NCBI GenBank assembly: GCA_004519485.1
Contig: CP038121.1
Coordinates: 186,001 to 250,000 of the forward strand
Direction of reading: 5' to 3'
From: Nannochloropsis oceanica
Taxonomy: Eukaryota; Sar; Eustigmatophyceae; Eustigmatales; Monodopsidaceae
DNA: 64,000 nt
Shown: positions 48,929 through 59,665 of the stretch, one piece after another
How the letters are laid out: every line of letters begins with the position of its first letter
Numbering within the stretch: position 1 is the first letter of the stretch
Notes under the pieces: generated by a model
The model's database searches: none
Seen by the model: the letters and a program-made list of their open reading frames with translations, nothing else
What the model was told of the DNA's origin: nothing
Position numbers and translations under genes: made by a program

Positions 48929-50949
48929 CTATGCGCGGTTCTTGCTCGCCAACGGTCCCAGGAATTTGTGCTTCTCCTCGTCCGTCTGGAAGCGGCCGTG
49001 ACCTAGCTTCGAACTGTTGGTACGAGGGAGGGAGGGAGGGAGGGAGATGAGGGACGAAGATGGATATGGGTCGGGACAGAGGACAGATCAGCGACTGGGG
49101 AGTGATGAGGAGGGAAGGTGGTGGTAGAGAAAGAGGGAGAAAAGGCAGGGAGGGAGGGAGGGAGGAAGGGAAGCCGTACCTGGTGTCGATAAACTTGAGG
49201 TTGATTTGCTCGAGGTGCGCCCGCTTGGAGTGGGCACGAAGGGATTTCCGGAGAGTGATGACGCGCTTGCGGGTGCCGATGACCTGGCCCTTGATCATGA
49301 GCCAGTCCTCGTTCACCACGCCGTAGTGGGGGAAGCCACCGAGGGGGGTGATGCCCTGGGGAGGGAGGGGGGGAGGGAGGGAAGGAGGGGCGTGTGAGTG
49401 TCCGTGTTGTTTGGTCTGTCGAGAATCGATTTTTGGGCATGGGGATGCCTCCTTCTCTTTCCCTCCCTCCCTCCTTCCCTTCCCCCTCCTCACTTTCTCC
49501 GTCAAATCGGCCTCGGTGGTGGCGCTCTTCCCATCACCAGCCTTGCCAATGCGGTAGACCTTCTTGTTCACCTCCGTTCGGTGATGGTACCCATGCTGGC
49601 CGCCACGAGCAACGGTACGAGAAACACGGGCAGGGTGCCAAGCACCAATACAGGCGACCTAGGGATGGGAGAAAGGGAAAGGGGGAGGGAGGGAGGGTGA
49701 GAACGTGTAGAGAGTGCACCTCTTCAACAAGTGCAACGACGGGGGGTGTGGACAAACGAGGGAGGGAAGGAGGGAGGGAGGGAGGGCTTACCTTGCGGAG
49801 ACCACGGTGGGTCTTACGCGGAAGGCGGGAAACGCCCCAGCGGGTCACCACACCCTCACGCCCATGACCCTTCGAAGCACCGATGGTGTCAATGTTCTCA
49901 TCCTTGGAGAAAACCGAGTCCACACTCACATCCTGGGGAGGAGGAATGGAGGGAGGGAGGGGGGGCAGGATGAGTTGAGAGGGTTTCACGCTATTCTCAG
50001 GCTGAAAAGTGGAGACGGACATTGGAAAAGGGAGGGAGGGAAGAAGGGAGGAGGAGGAGAGGGAGGATTGGAGGGATAGCTCACCTTCTCAAGCAGGGAC
50101 TTGGCGAAATCGACCTTGTCGGAGATGGAGCCACCATTGACTTGAATCTCGAGGATGTGTGCCTTCTTCTGACGGAGCTTCAGCTTCTTGATCTGGGTGT
50201 GTGAGATGACGCGCACCACGTCCGCGTAGTCCTTGATGCGCTGGAGCTCCTCGTCCACCTGTGGCAGGGAGGGAGAGGGGGGGGAGGGCGGGAATGGGTG
50301 GGTGGGACAGAAAGCGGGGCATCTTCGAGGGTCACCCGGCGGGGTACGACAGCGTGGAAAAGGAGGGAGGAGTGGAAGGGAAGGATAAATACAACTCATA
50401 CCTTGCCGGGAGCCTCGCTCCACTTCTTGGCATACTTAGTGAAGGCCTTCTTCTTGGATTTGTACCAATTCTTGTAGAAGCGGCGACGGATCTCGTCGGA
50501 CAGATGCTCGGCCCAGACCGTGGTGAGGGTACGGAGACCCGTGGGGGTAGCCACATAGCCTACCACACCCACCACCTTCATGGGGGGAGCCTCAAGGATG
50601 GTGACGGCCTCGACGACTTCCTTCTTGTGCATCTTGGAGCCCGATCGGTCTACCTCGCGCACAACGTGCGTCATGCCCGCCTTGTACGCCATGAACGCCG
50701 TCAAGTGAGGGGGCTTGGAAGGGTCATCCTTGGGGAAGGAACGAATCTTACCACGGTGCTTCTTCGTACGCTTCTTGGGCTGTATTGTGGGAGAAAGTGG
50801 ACATGAGCGGAAGAAGGGAGACGATGAGTGACGGTGACCTGGGCATGGAAAATCAGGGGGAGGGGGAGAGGAGAGGAGGGCTAGCGAAGGCTACCTACCA
50901 GGAAACCCAGGGACCCGTGGCGGGGGGCACGGAACTTACGACGAGACAT
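48929..50949 (-). CDS. RPL3: 60S ribosomal protein L3 (uL3), 389 aa, 7 exons
   Basis: uL3 is a core large-subunit protein reaching towards the peptidyl-transferase centre. Exons in transcript order: 50949-50899, 50779-50402, 50258-50085, 49932-49792, 49658-49494, 49355-49180, 49013-48929, all in phase. The protein starts [17 protein letters not shown], followed by [116 protein letters not shown] and [11 protein letters not shown], ending SKNRA. The histidine-bearing [15 protein letters not shown] region, site of uL3 histidine methylation in other eukaryotes, is intact. Length equals the family norm (about 390). Confidence 0.97.
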
Positions 50950-51722
50950 GATCGCCTGTGTACGTGCGTGGGTTGGTGGGAAAAGGTAGAATATTAGTTG
51001 CCGTGGGGAATAGTCTGAGCTAGGCCTTTCATTCCATGTTTTTTCTTCCTCATGGCCTGTCGTGCTGCTAATGCTACAGCAATCCAATCCACCCTAGGCC
51101 ACTCATGCCAGGAATATCCACGCCGACATGCGCAGCCAGTACAGCCACCAAACGCACGTCCAAGAGAACAGGATAGCAGGAAAGGCATGGTCAAGCGCCC
51201 AATAAGGAAGGAGCATGCGGTGAAGCACTGTCGTCTCCATCCACCCGACAGGTTGGCTTCGCCGCGACCCTCCGTTCGAGTCTACACAGCAGCAAGTGAG
51301 GAAATGTGCCTGCCACAAAATACAACACACGCCAAGGTATGAGCAGCCACTGTGTATGCATGCCTGACCAGCACCACGAAAACAAGGGGAAAGAGGAGGA
51401 GAAGCATGCATCGATGGCCGTAAAGCATTGGACAGCTGCACACAGCCTGTCGCAGCGAAGAAAACCTCCTCCCGTGCCGAGCCCCTCTTCTAATTGACAT
51501 TCACAAGAGAACTACTTTTACATCCTCTCACTGCCTCTATGTCTCACAGTCGACAAAGGACAGACATACACATTCTCCCTCACTGCTATCAAACAAGTGA
51601 CCCCAACAAAAATCAAAATGCATGGTTTCTCTTGAATATTTCTTTTGAAATGTCTCCCCTCCCCTTTTCCACATCACACGCACAACTCCGGCAGTTTCCA
51701 CCACACCTCCAGTGACATTGTT
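50950..51722. other. Intergenic region between RPL3 and the CFAP77-like gene
   Basis: About 770 bp holding the RPL3 promoter (next to 50950) and the 3' UTR of the CFAP77-like gene. No gene, repeat or RNA structure was recognised. Confidence 0.55.
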
Positions 51723-52677
51723 TTATGCCCATACCACCACTTTGGGCTCGACTTTGTCCCACTTAGACATTTTCCACATTGTGACATCTCCAAGTCGCTC
51801 CTTCTCCTTCTTGAGGGCTGCGGCTGCCTCTTCTTCCTTGGCCAGCTGGAGCAACGCACTGGCCTTTGTGGGCCGGGGCTTGGGGACACGCCCATACAAG
51901 ATGCGATCACCGATCAGAGGGTAATCCCTCTCCTGATCACCTGCCATCTCGGGATTGAAACGCCCTTCGAGCACCTCCTTCATGGTCGTGTCATTAGTAC
52001 CTGAGGGCCGGCCAAAGATGACCTCTTCCTCCTCCTCCTCTTCCTCTTTCCCACCACTTTCCCGCCCTTTGTCCTTCTTTGTTTTCTTTATCAGCGTTTT
52101 TGTGGCCATTGTCTTTTTCCGAAGGATGGTCAAGGAAGGGTCAGGAAGAAAACGGGGGTGCCGGATGCTGTAGGCACGCTGCGCACGGGCCGTGACGTGC
52201 CCCTTTTGGAGAGCTGCAAGGTTGCTCCGAATCCACGAAGGCTTGGTACCCGAGCCAGTAAGGGAACGGCGGGTGGACTCATGCCATTTAGATATCACTA
52301 TTTTGGAGGGGAGAGAGGGGGTAGTCAAGTGTGTGTAAGAGAGTGATCAAGAGGAAGAAGTCTGAAAATGTGGAAGCATGAAGAGATGTGGGGGAAGAAG
52401 GAGGGACACGCTTCAAAGGACGCACACAATGAACAACAGACAGCGAAGATTACATATTCTTTATTATTTCCACGTTATGTTCCCTCCTGTGTGTGCTACA
52501 CGTACACTGTCCAACGCCCTCGTTGTCCTTGCCTTGAGGGCAGCCATAGACGTACGCGGGCGGAGGCAACGACATGGACGCGGAGCGCACCTTGCCCAAA
52601 CAATTCTTGATAAGAGTGACTTTTTTGAAGGGCGGTCCATGGCTTGCCTTGGTGGTGGTGCCAGTGTGGGACGGCAT
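51723..52677 (-). CDS. CFAP77-like protein (DUF4483 type), 248 aa, 2 exons
   Basis: CFAP77 is an axonemal protein associated with doublet microtubules. Exons 52677-52506 and 52297-51723 join in phase 1 through a GTACGT donor and TAG acceptor. The N-terminal block reads LIKNCLGKVRSASMSLPPPA, then YVYGCPQGKDNEGVGQLISKW. This follows the family pattern of a conserved LGK, a Ser-Leu-Pro-Pro segment, YG, and Asp-x-Glu-Gly-Val before a Trp. A second block (NLAALQKGHVTARAQRAY) matches the family's conserved helix. The C-terminus has MKEVLEGRFNPEMAGDQERD and DRILYGRVPKPRP and ends in a charged coil. The frame at 52328 opens with TTG, not a start. I assign the family from memory of its motifs, so an unrelated conserved protein remains possible. 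Confidence 0.55.
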
Positions 52678-53045
52678 AGTTATTTTTGAGAGCACGTAAT
52701 GACCTGTGGCGTGTGCGTGTGCGTGTGGGTGGGAAGGTAAGAGATGGACGAGGGACGAAATTTTGAGTTAGGAAAAGGGTACAGTAAGACTCGCAGTGCG
52801 CGGCATAAACAGTTCTGCAAGGATTTGTCTGTTTTGCAGCGCAGATGTGTGTAGGGGAAGAGGCGGTTGCGTTTTTTTGGCTGGCAGATTTTTTATTTAA
52901 TCTTGTCCAACGTACATGAACCATCCAGACGTTAAAAGTCACTTCATGCAAAGATGACTGTCCAAATACTGCCTCGTTGGCATTGTTATTTGTTTGTTTT
53001 AGCCGGATCTAGCCTTGGAATCCATGACATGTTGTTATTAAATTT
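52678..53045. promoter_or_regulatory. Divergent upstream region, CFAP77-like and FYVE genes
   Basis: Only 368 bp separate the CFAP77-like start from the likely FYVE start on the other strand. The stretch is T-rich near 52870-52900. No motif was recognised. Confidence 0.4.
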
Positions 53046-54336
53046 ATGTCAAACGACGGTAACGGGTACCGTTTGAGCCGGGCCCTGGGTGAGACCGATC
53101 GCAGCGGCACATATTCATATGTCGAGAATGTAAGAAAAATGCAAGCTAGCACAGAACAGTGTCTATATCCGATCAAACACCCTATTCACTTCTTCCTCCA
53201 TCGATCCGCCTCAGCACAGGCAAGCCTTTTCAGACTCATCACACTCCTCCGCGCCATCGTCTCTACCTCATCTCAATCCGAGCGTCATGACCCGATCGCA
53301 CCACCATCACAACGGGTGCCAGCACCAGCACCTTACCAGCAGCAGCAGCAGCAGCAAGGCCATGGCCACCCTGATGCCATACTTTTGGGCGCGGCAGCGT
53401 TGGGCGCGTCCGGTATGTATGTGACAAAGCGGCGGTGATTTATACCTTGTCCTCTTTAAGGACCGTCGTTGGCACCTCTCACGACAAACACCTACAATTT
53501 TTATATGACTCCCTCTCTTCCTTCTCATTACAACACACACAGTCAACCACTACACCCACCCACCGCGGCAGTCGACTCTCATCATTCATCAGCAAGAGCA
53601 CCCCTCATCCCACCCCAATCCTCAAGACCAATATCACCCTCCCGAAGATGCAAGCTACTCCTATTTAAGACGTCAGAGCCAACCTCCCCTTCGTCTTATC
53701 AATTCTACCCGTCTCAACACCCGTCCCCCGGGCTGGCGGCTTCAACGGCATTGCGAAGTGTGTTTCGTGACCTTTGGTGTATTCAATGGTCGGCATCACT
53801 GTCGAAACTGCGGGCGGTCTGTCTGTGGCATTCATTCCACGAAACGCTTGCCGCTACCACATTGGGGGTTCTTGAATTATGTGAGAGTGTGTGATGAGTG
53901 TCATGACGTGGTGATGAACTGTTTTCGAACGGGTGCGCCGTATCACCCAGCTCTCCTCCCGGAGCACCCGCAGCATCAGCATTACCACCAGCAGCAAGTA
54001 CCACAGGAAAGGGTGGTGTTTGGACAGCATTGGGAGGGTGGAGTGACGACGATGGCTTATACTCACCCTTATCCACCCATGGGTATGGGGATGGAGGGAG
54101 GGATAGGGGTAAGAATGGTTGGGGGAGGTTTGAATGGAAATGCCAATGTCTGTGTACCTGTTTCCGGTCAATACGGGCAGCAGATTACAGCGTTGCCTTA
54201 TGCGGAGCCGGTGGCACAGGGCGCGGCGCCTAAAGATATGTGGATGACTGCGAGCGTACAGCAGCAGGAGCAGGCGCAGCAGCATCCCGACTATCCAACA
54301 CAGCCATCAGCGCCTCCGATGCCGGGGGGAGACTAA
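53046..54336 (+). CDS. FYVE-type zinc-finger protein, up to 386 aa, 2 exons
   Basis: FYVE fingers bind phosphatidylinositol 3-phosphate and place proteins on endosomes. Exon 2 (53543-54336) is firm. Exon 1, ending at 53412, fits by phase (1+2 bases) and a GTATGT donor. The finger starts at about 53752 with CEVCFVTFGVFNGRHHCRNC, which carries the R-HHCR-CG signature, continues GRSVCGIHSTKRLPLP and ends RVCDECHDVV. One ligand position that is usually Cys appears as His (CGIHS), and the usual WxxD before the finger is replaced by WRLQRH. The rest is low-complexity: Gln/His-rich before the finger, Gly/Met/Gln/Pro-rich after it, with a proline-rich end (TQPSAPPMPGGD). The start is uncertain; ATG 53046 or 53139 are candidates, or an upstream exon exists. 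Confidence 0.78.
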
Positions 54337-55056
54337 AAAAAGATGATATACTGTTCAGGTTTTGAAATAAGCTGTAAAAATAAATGTACTTGGCACATTA
54401 TCTGTAGGCCAAAGTGAGGACAGCTCTTGCAGCGGGTGGTGATACCATACTCCCACGTACAAAAAGCCATTCGGTTGAGATGGGCATTTGCTGACCTCCT
54501 CCTCACCCTCCTGGTGTCTCTCGTTCTCTTTTCTTTCGCTCCTGTCAGTCGCGCACTGCATCGGCGGTGTTGCCGCATCTTTGTTATCTGCTCATATCGA
54601 TAAGCATGACGACAACAAGCAGGGGAACAGGCAGAGTGCAGGGATTTAATAAATGGCAACTTCGTGGCCCATAGACACCTAGACCCAGACCTCGTCTCTC
54701 GGTGGTCGCGCTCAGGTCACTTTATTGGCCTCACGCGCGTGGACTGCGGCCCGAGCTCAGATTAGGGCGGTGATCATGCCCTAACGGGATTTTGATACCC
54801 CTACTGGGCATGGACGATTATCACGCGGAGCGCGCTTCCAATGCGATTTGCAGTGTGTCGCGCCATAAAGTCACTTAAAACGGAGGAGATACAAACTCCC
54901 CCTTTCGCCCGAGCTGCACAACGCAGTGTGAGGGTCCACATCAATGAACAATATATACACCGTGGGGTTTCGGTGCACTTCCTCTGCCTCGCTCTATAGC
55001 ACGAAAAACTCAACAACTCTCTCACTCACCAACAGGTTTGGAACCTAGGACTCAAC
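54337..55056. other. Intergenic region upstream of the tail-anchored protein gene
   Basis: About 720 bp with the FYVE 3' UTR and the next promoter. A partly paired hairpin (54769-54781 with 54806-54825: CATGCCC/GGGCATG and GTGAT/ATCAC) lies mid-way. TATATA occurs at 54952-54957, about 100 bp before the next ATG. Confidence 0.5.
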
Positions 55057-56544
55057 ATGACCCTGGCAACTGTCCTAGACATCGGGGGGACCGATTCCCG
55101 GGCCACTAGTATCCCTTCGGAACAGATCGTCTCAGAGCATGGCAATCACCAAGTATGCAATGGACACAGCAGCCATGACGACGACGTCAAGACCGCTGCT
55201 CTTCCCACTGGATTGGAAACCGATACCAGCACCAACGGCAGGGACCATGTGCGAAGCAGCAGCCACGTCAACAACGCCACGACTGCTGCTCTCCCCACAG
55301 AATTGGAGGCTGGTGCCAGCAATAAGCTCTCCGCGCCTGTCCGGATCAGCATTGCCTTGCCTCCTGTAGATTCCAAGCTCTCTGTGTCCCATGGAGGAGT
55401 CGGGAATGATCTCTCCGGGAGTGATATCAACTGCTCCTTTGAGAGCATGTCGGCCTCGGCCGTCTCTTCTGCCTCTTCTTCCTTTTCCTCCAATTCCTCC
55501 TTCTCATCCTATGACTCCTTTGTCTCGGCCACTGCCGACATCCTAGAGGCCATGGAAATGATCCCGCCACTTCCAAAAAGCAGCAAAAAGAAGGGAAGGA
55601 AAGAAAAGCAAACTCAGAATAAAGTGACGATGACGAACGATTGTGTGAAATCTCCTCCTCTTGCTGCTACCAGTTTTGAGGCAAGTAATGGCAGGAGTCA
55701 GGAGCAGCAGCATCGGGCAGAGGAGGAAGGAAAATCCATCGAGGGAGAAGAGCTGGAAATGAGGAAGAAGGATGGCAAGGAGGGGAGCAGGAAGGATAAG
55801 AGGAGGGAGGCCTCGGAGGAGGACTTCAAGGAGGAGAGACGTCAAAAAGAAGAACTCATCATCAACGGCAGCAGCAATTGCACGCGAGGAGCGGAGACAA
55901 CGATAAAAAAGCGCAGTGGATGCAGTGAGATGAGAGAGAAAAGCGTGAATGGTATCTCTTCAGAAACTGCAGCAGCAGTCTCAGCAGCAGCAGTAGCAGC
56001 CGCAGCCGCAGCCGCAGCAGCCACAGCAGCAGAAGAAGCAGCAGAAGCAGCAGCAGCCACCACCACCATCACTGACATTAAAAAGACTCACGGAACACCA
56101 AGCAGTACCAGCAACAATCAAAGGATGGGCCTCTTATTGGATCCCCCCTCCTCCTCTCATGCCTCCTCCATGTTCGCCTCCCCCTCACCCATCTTCCCTT
56201 CGTCCATTCTTTCCTCCTCCTCCTCCCCCAACTCCCCTACGGATGACGCCGACCTACCTTCCTCTAACACCATAACTTTCCAACAATTAAAACGAGGAGG
56301 GGGGTATGAAGGGATAGAGGAGGGCATGTACGAAGATGAAGGAGCGGGGGGATGTAAAAGAGTCCTTGGGTTGGTGGAGGAGGAAGAGGGCGTGTTCGAG
56401 GTACCTACATTCAACTCCTTCATGTCGAGAGAGGCAGCATTCAAGAGAGAGGCCGTTAGGGTGGGATGGAGGGTGTTGGCGCGGGTGGTGGTGGGGGTGG
56501 GGTTGGCTGGCATTGTGGCGTGGGTGTTTATGATGTATAGATGA
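55057..56544 (+). CDS. Predicted tail-anchored membrane protein, 495 aa, single exon
   Basis: I do not recognise a family. The last 20 residues (VVVGVGLAGIVAWVFMMYR) form one hydrophobic segment ending in a short basic tail, the layout of a tail-anchored ER or outer-mitochondrial protein with its bulk in the cytosol. The N-terminal part holds an internal duplication: TAALPTGLETDTSTN and TAALPTELEAGASN, 36 residues apart. The middle is Ser-rich (about residues 130-170), then Lys/Glu-rich, then an Ala run (about 307-335) encoded by GCA/GCC codons. A short segment before the anchor (VFEVPTFNSFMSREAAFKRE) looks ordered and may be the conserved core. ATG 55057 lies about 100 bp after a TATATA motif. 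Confidence 0.7.
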   Translation: MTLATVLDIGGTDSRATSIPSEQIVSEHGNHQVCNGHSSHDDDVKTAALPTGLETDTSTNGRDHVRSSSHVNNATTAALPTELEAGASNKLSAPVRISIALPPVDSKLSVSHGGVGNDLSGSDINCSFESMSASAVSSASSSFSSNSSFSSYDSFVSATADILEAMEMIPPLPKSSKKKGRKEKQTQNKVTMTNDCVKSPPLAATSFEASNGRSQEQQHRAEEEGKSIEGEELEMRKKDGKEGSRKDKRREASEEDFKEERRQKEELIINGSSNCTRGAETTIKKRSGCSEMREKSVNGISSETAAAVSAAAVAAAAAAAAATAAEEAAEAAAATTTITDIKKTHGTPSSTSNNQRMGLLLDPPSSSHASSMFASPSPIFPSSILSSSSSPNSPTDDADLPSSNTITFQQLKRGGGYEGIEEGMYEDEGAGGCKRVLGLVEEEEGVFEVPTFNSFMSREAAFKREAVRVGWRVLARVVVGVGLAGIVAWVFMMYR

Positions 56545-57271
56545 ATGTGGAAGAGAGGAAGAGAAGGGGGGGGTAGGGGTTCACGCGCACCTCAATAGAT
56601 GATGGTGATGGTGATATGATGATGGTGATGATGGAGATGATTCGGTAATGATGGTGATTGACTGTGGTAAGTGGGAAGACCGACCGACTCCCCTATGAGC
56701 TAGAAAATGCTGATTTAAATGTGCTTTCGTCTACTTCTTAAATTTTTATTTTTTTTTCTATAAATCGGGGTCGAAATGGAAGAGCAGTTGCGGGTTGTGT
56801 GTTTGCGTGTGTGTAGATGTGAAGGCGTGTGTAGGGCTGCGTCCATGCCATGTCATTGCGGTACGACCGAATACGAGAGAGATAGAGGGCAATCGAGAGA
56901 TTGATTCCTCGCTCATATTCAAAGTAAAGGAAGAGGGTAGAGATAAATCTGGGGAAAGAACTTCGCAACACCACAGTGAAAACGGCGAAGGATGACAGAA
57001 ATTCAAAGAGGGACGGGAAAGAATAAAGAACCACAAGGTTAGAAATTTTGAGGGCCATTCAATGCCAATGAGAGAAATATTTCATTATGTCGTCCGTCCT
57101 CGTGCGTGTGCTTTTGTTTTCTTTTCCTCCTTTTCTTTCCACTCGAACGTTGATTTTTATCGTTTTGTGTTCAGACACACTATACATAAGATATTCACAT
57201 TTAAATACATGCACACAAATACAGAGCTCTCGCTACTACTTTTCTCGTTTTTCTTTCGCTCTTCTCTTACC
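56545..57271. other. Intergenic region between convergent genes, with GATGATGGT repeats
   Basis: About 730 bp between the tail-anchored (+) and CIR1 (-) stops. A GAT/GGT-rich repeat (ATGATGGTG and variants) occupies about 56597-56660, and a T-rich run lies at 56740-56758. No gene was recognised. Confidence 0.55.
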
Positions 57272-57368
57272 TCAATCGCTTCTCCCTCCCTCCCTACCTC
57301 CTTCCCTCTCCTTCCGACAATGAGTTCGTGGGAGACAACGAGCACTTTTCCACTTTTTTTTATGGGTG

Positions 57369-57401
<33 letters not shown>

Positions 57402-58890
57402 CTGCTAGAGCTGCTGCGGCTGCTGTTCCTCCTGCGACTGCTACTTTTTCGCTTACTACTACCCCCCATCTGCTTCTTCTCCTTCTGCTTCTTCCTCCTC
57501 TTTTTCTCCTTCCTCTTCTCCTTTCTCCTCCGCTTTCGCTTCCGTCTATCCTCTTCCTCCTCTTCCTCCCTCTCCTCCTCCTTATCCACCACACTTCCTC
57601 CCTCCCTAACCACCCCCTGCCGCAAACGCTTCAACAACAGCTTCTTCTCCTTTGTGCTAAGTTTTGCTAAATACTCCTCGTCCATCTCATCAAAGCCTCC
57701 TCCCCTTCCTCCCCGCCCTCCTCTGTCCCACCCTCCTTCCCCCTCTTCCTCCAACACCACCTCCTGGTTCCCTTCTCCTCCCCCTCCTCCTCCTCTTCCT
57801 CTACCTCCCCCCCCCTCCCCCCTCGCAAACGCCATCTCCCGTGGCAATGCCGCCAAGCGTAATACCACCTTCTCTTTCTTTCCTCCCTCCTTCCCTCCCT
57901 CCGGCCCGCCCTCCTCCTCGTCCTTTTCCATGTATGTCAGGGGATCCTCCCTCCTCAACCTCGCCGCGTTCAAGCTCGTTATCTCCCCCCAGAGCGGACA
58001 CTCCCTATCGCCACTGGTATGCCCGTACGCTCCACATTTAAGACACTGGCAGTTGCGGATGGTGAAGCCCACGGGATTGAAAGTCAATTTAACGTTTTGC
58101 GCATAGGCGCCCTCAACGGGGGCGTTTCGGAGGATGGGGAAACGCTCGGCTTGCTCGTCCATGGTGAGCTGCAGGAGGGAGGGAGGGAGGATTTACGCAG
58201 AAATATTGTGAGCTAGGTGAGGGAGGGAGGAAGGGAAGGAAGGCCTGAACATACCTCTTTCCTTCGACGTGTCCCCGTCATCTGCTCCAGTGCGCTTAAC
58301 TTCCCATGCATGCTAAACGCAGCACTCTCCTTATGCTCTCTTACTTTCCTCGCCTTGGCCGCCTCTTCATTCTGCTTAAAAAAAGCCCGTGCCGCCTCAT
58401 CAGCCCCGTCCTCCAAACCTCCCTGCCCCCCTTCCTCCCCACCCACCCCATCCTGGCCCTGCAAAAGCATGCCCGGCGGCTTGGCATAGAGGAAGGCAAT
58501 CGATCCTTTGGCAGTCTTGTTCTTCTCGATGTCCGTGGCAAGCATCGTCATGCTACACATTTTCGACTTAGCCATCTCGGCAAAATGCTGCGCTTCCAAC
58601 TCTTTTCCCAAGGCTTCCGCGGCTTCTTTCTCCCGTTGTTCCCGCGCGGCGGTTTCTTGCTCGGCGATCCACACTTTCCGCATGTTTTGTTGGGTGCCTG
58701 GATGCCAGCCCTAGGAAGGAAGAGGGATGGGATGGGAAAGAGTTTGGGGGGGAAGGAGAGTCAGATCGGTCACAGGATGGATGAAAGTGAACGGGGAGAT
58801 AGCGCCATTCATGCGGGTACCACAAATGCGCGACAGGAGACGAAGCCGCATAAGTACCTTGCAGAGCAAGAAGCCCATTCCAGACGGCAT
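57272..58890 (-). CDS. CIR1: CIR1 (CBF1-interacting corepressor) homologue, about 461 aa, 3 exons
   Basis: CIR1 is a nuclear protein linked to transcriptional repression in animals and to the spliceosome in many eukaryotes. Exons 58890-58858, 58710-58255 and 58168-57272 join in phase 0. The Cir_N domain spans exons 1-2: MPSGMGFLLCK joined to GWHPGTQQNMRKVWIAEQE, then IAFLYAKPPGM. A zinc-knuckle region follows: FPILRNAPVEGAYAQNV, GFTIRNCQCLKCGAYGHTSG and DRECPLWGE, with CxxCx4Hx5C spacing as in CIR1. The C-terminal third is Gly-, Glu- and Lys-rich and then Ser/Arg-rich (KRKSSSRRRNSSRSSSS), typical of splicing-associated proteins. A GTAAGAG directly follows the stop, and the last 25 residues look unlike the rest, so a further small 3' exon cannot be excluded. 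Confidence 0.85.
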
Positions 58891-59665
58891 GATTAACTGA
58901 TAGGTGGGGGAGGACGGTGGTGGTGTAGGCGGGAGGGTCGAGGCGTAGATGCAGCGGGTTATAAAGCGATGACGGAGACCACAAGCTAGCTGTGCTGATT
59001 TGCGGGCTCTGCTGGCTTCCTGTGTGGTGTACAGGCGTATGTGAGCGCAGGTGTCCGGGGATACAGGGGATGATGATGATGCTAATGATGGTGCAGATGG
59101 TGTGCCATGATGTGGCAGCCGCCAAATCCACAGCGGAACAGTGCGGCTTTCGGCGTGTAAGCTGTGATTCATGGGTGCTTTTGTGGTCGTGTCGTGGTTA
59201 TCCTCGAGGCAAAGGAGAGGGTAAGATGGAGGTAAGCCGTTGAATACTTTTTTCTCCGAGTCCCCTCTGCTGCTTACGCTCCGACTCCTTCCTCATTGCT
59301 TTCTCTTCGTCATTCCTGCACACTCCGATAACAAAAGCCGTTCAAAAAAGGTTACAGCGTATCATATGTCAACTATTATCAATCTAGGGGGCGATGGTAG
59401 CTAATTTAAAAGGGACAACCTCCCACCCTGACAAATATTCGATCGCGACGTGGCGGTAAACCATTCCCTCTTTTCGTGTTTAATAGCCATTCCCGCGATC
59501 CGAGAGATACGTTTTGTTCTGACGTTTCTCTCGACGTGTGGATGGATCCACGGTGACGATTCGTAAAGTCTTTTGACCCTGTATAAGCGTTCTTACTTAT
59601 TGCCCCTTTTTGCTCCATACACACACGGCTCACGCACACACAGCAACCAACAAGCAACTAAGATA
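58891..59665. promoter_or_regulatory. Divergent upstream region, CIR1 and CaaX-protein genes
   Basis: About 775 bp between opposite-strand start codons. It is open in several frames but without protein-like sequence. A CA-rich stretch at about 59620-59645 precedes the CaaX-protein start. Confidence 0.45.

Noticed and set aside
52109-52328. Start of the CFAP77-like protein inside its second exon
   Set aside because: The frame opens with TTG, and the family's conserved LGK...YG block lies in an upstream exon that joins perfectly in phase.
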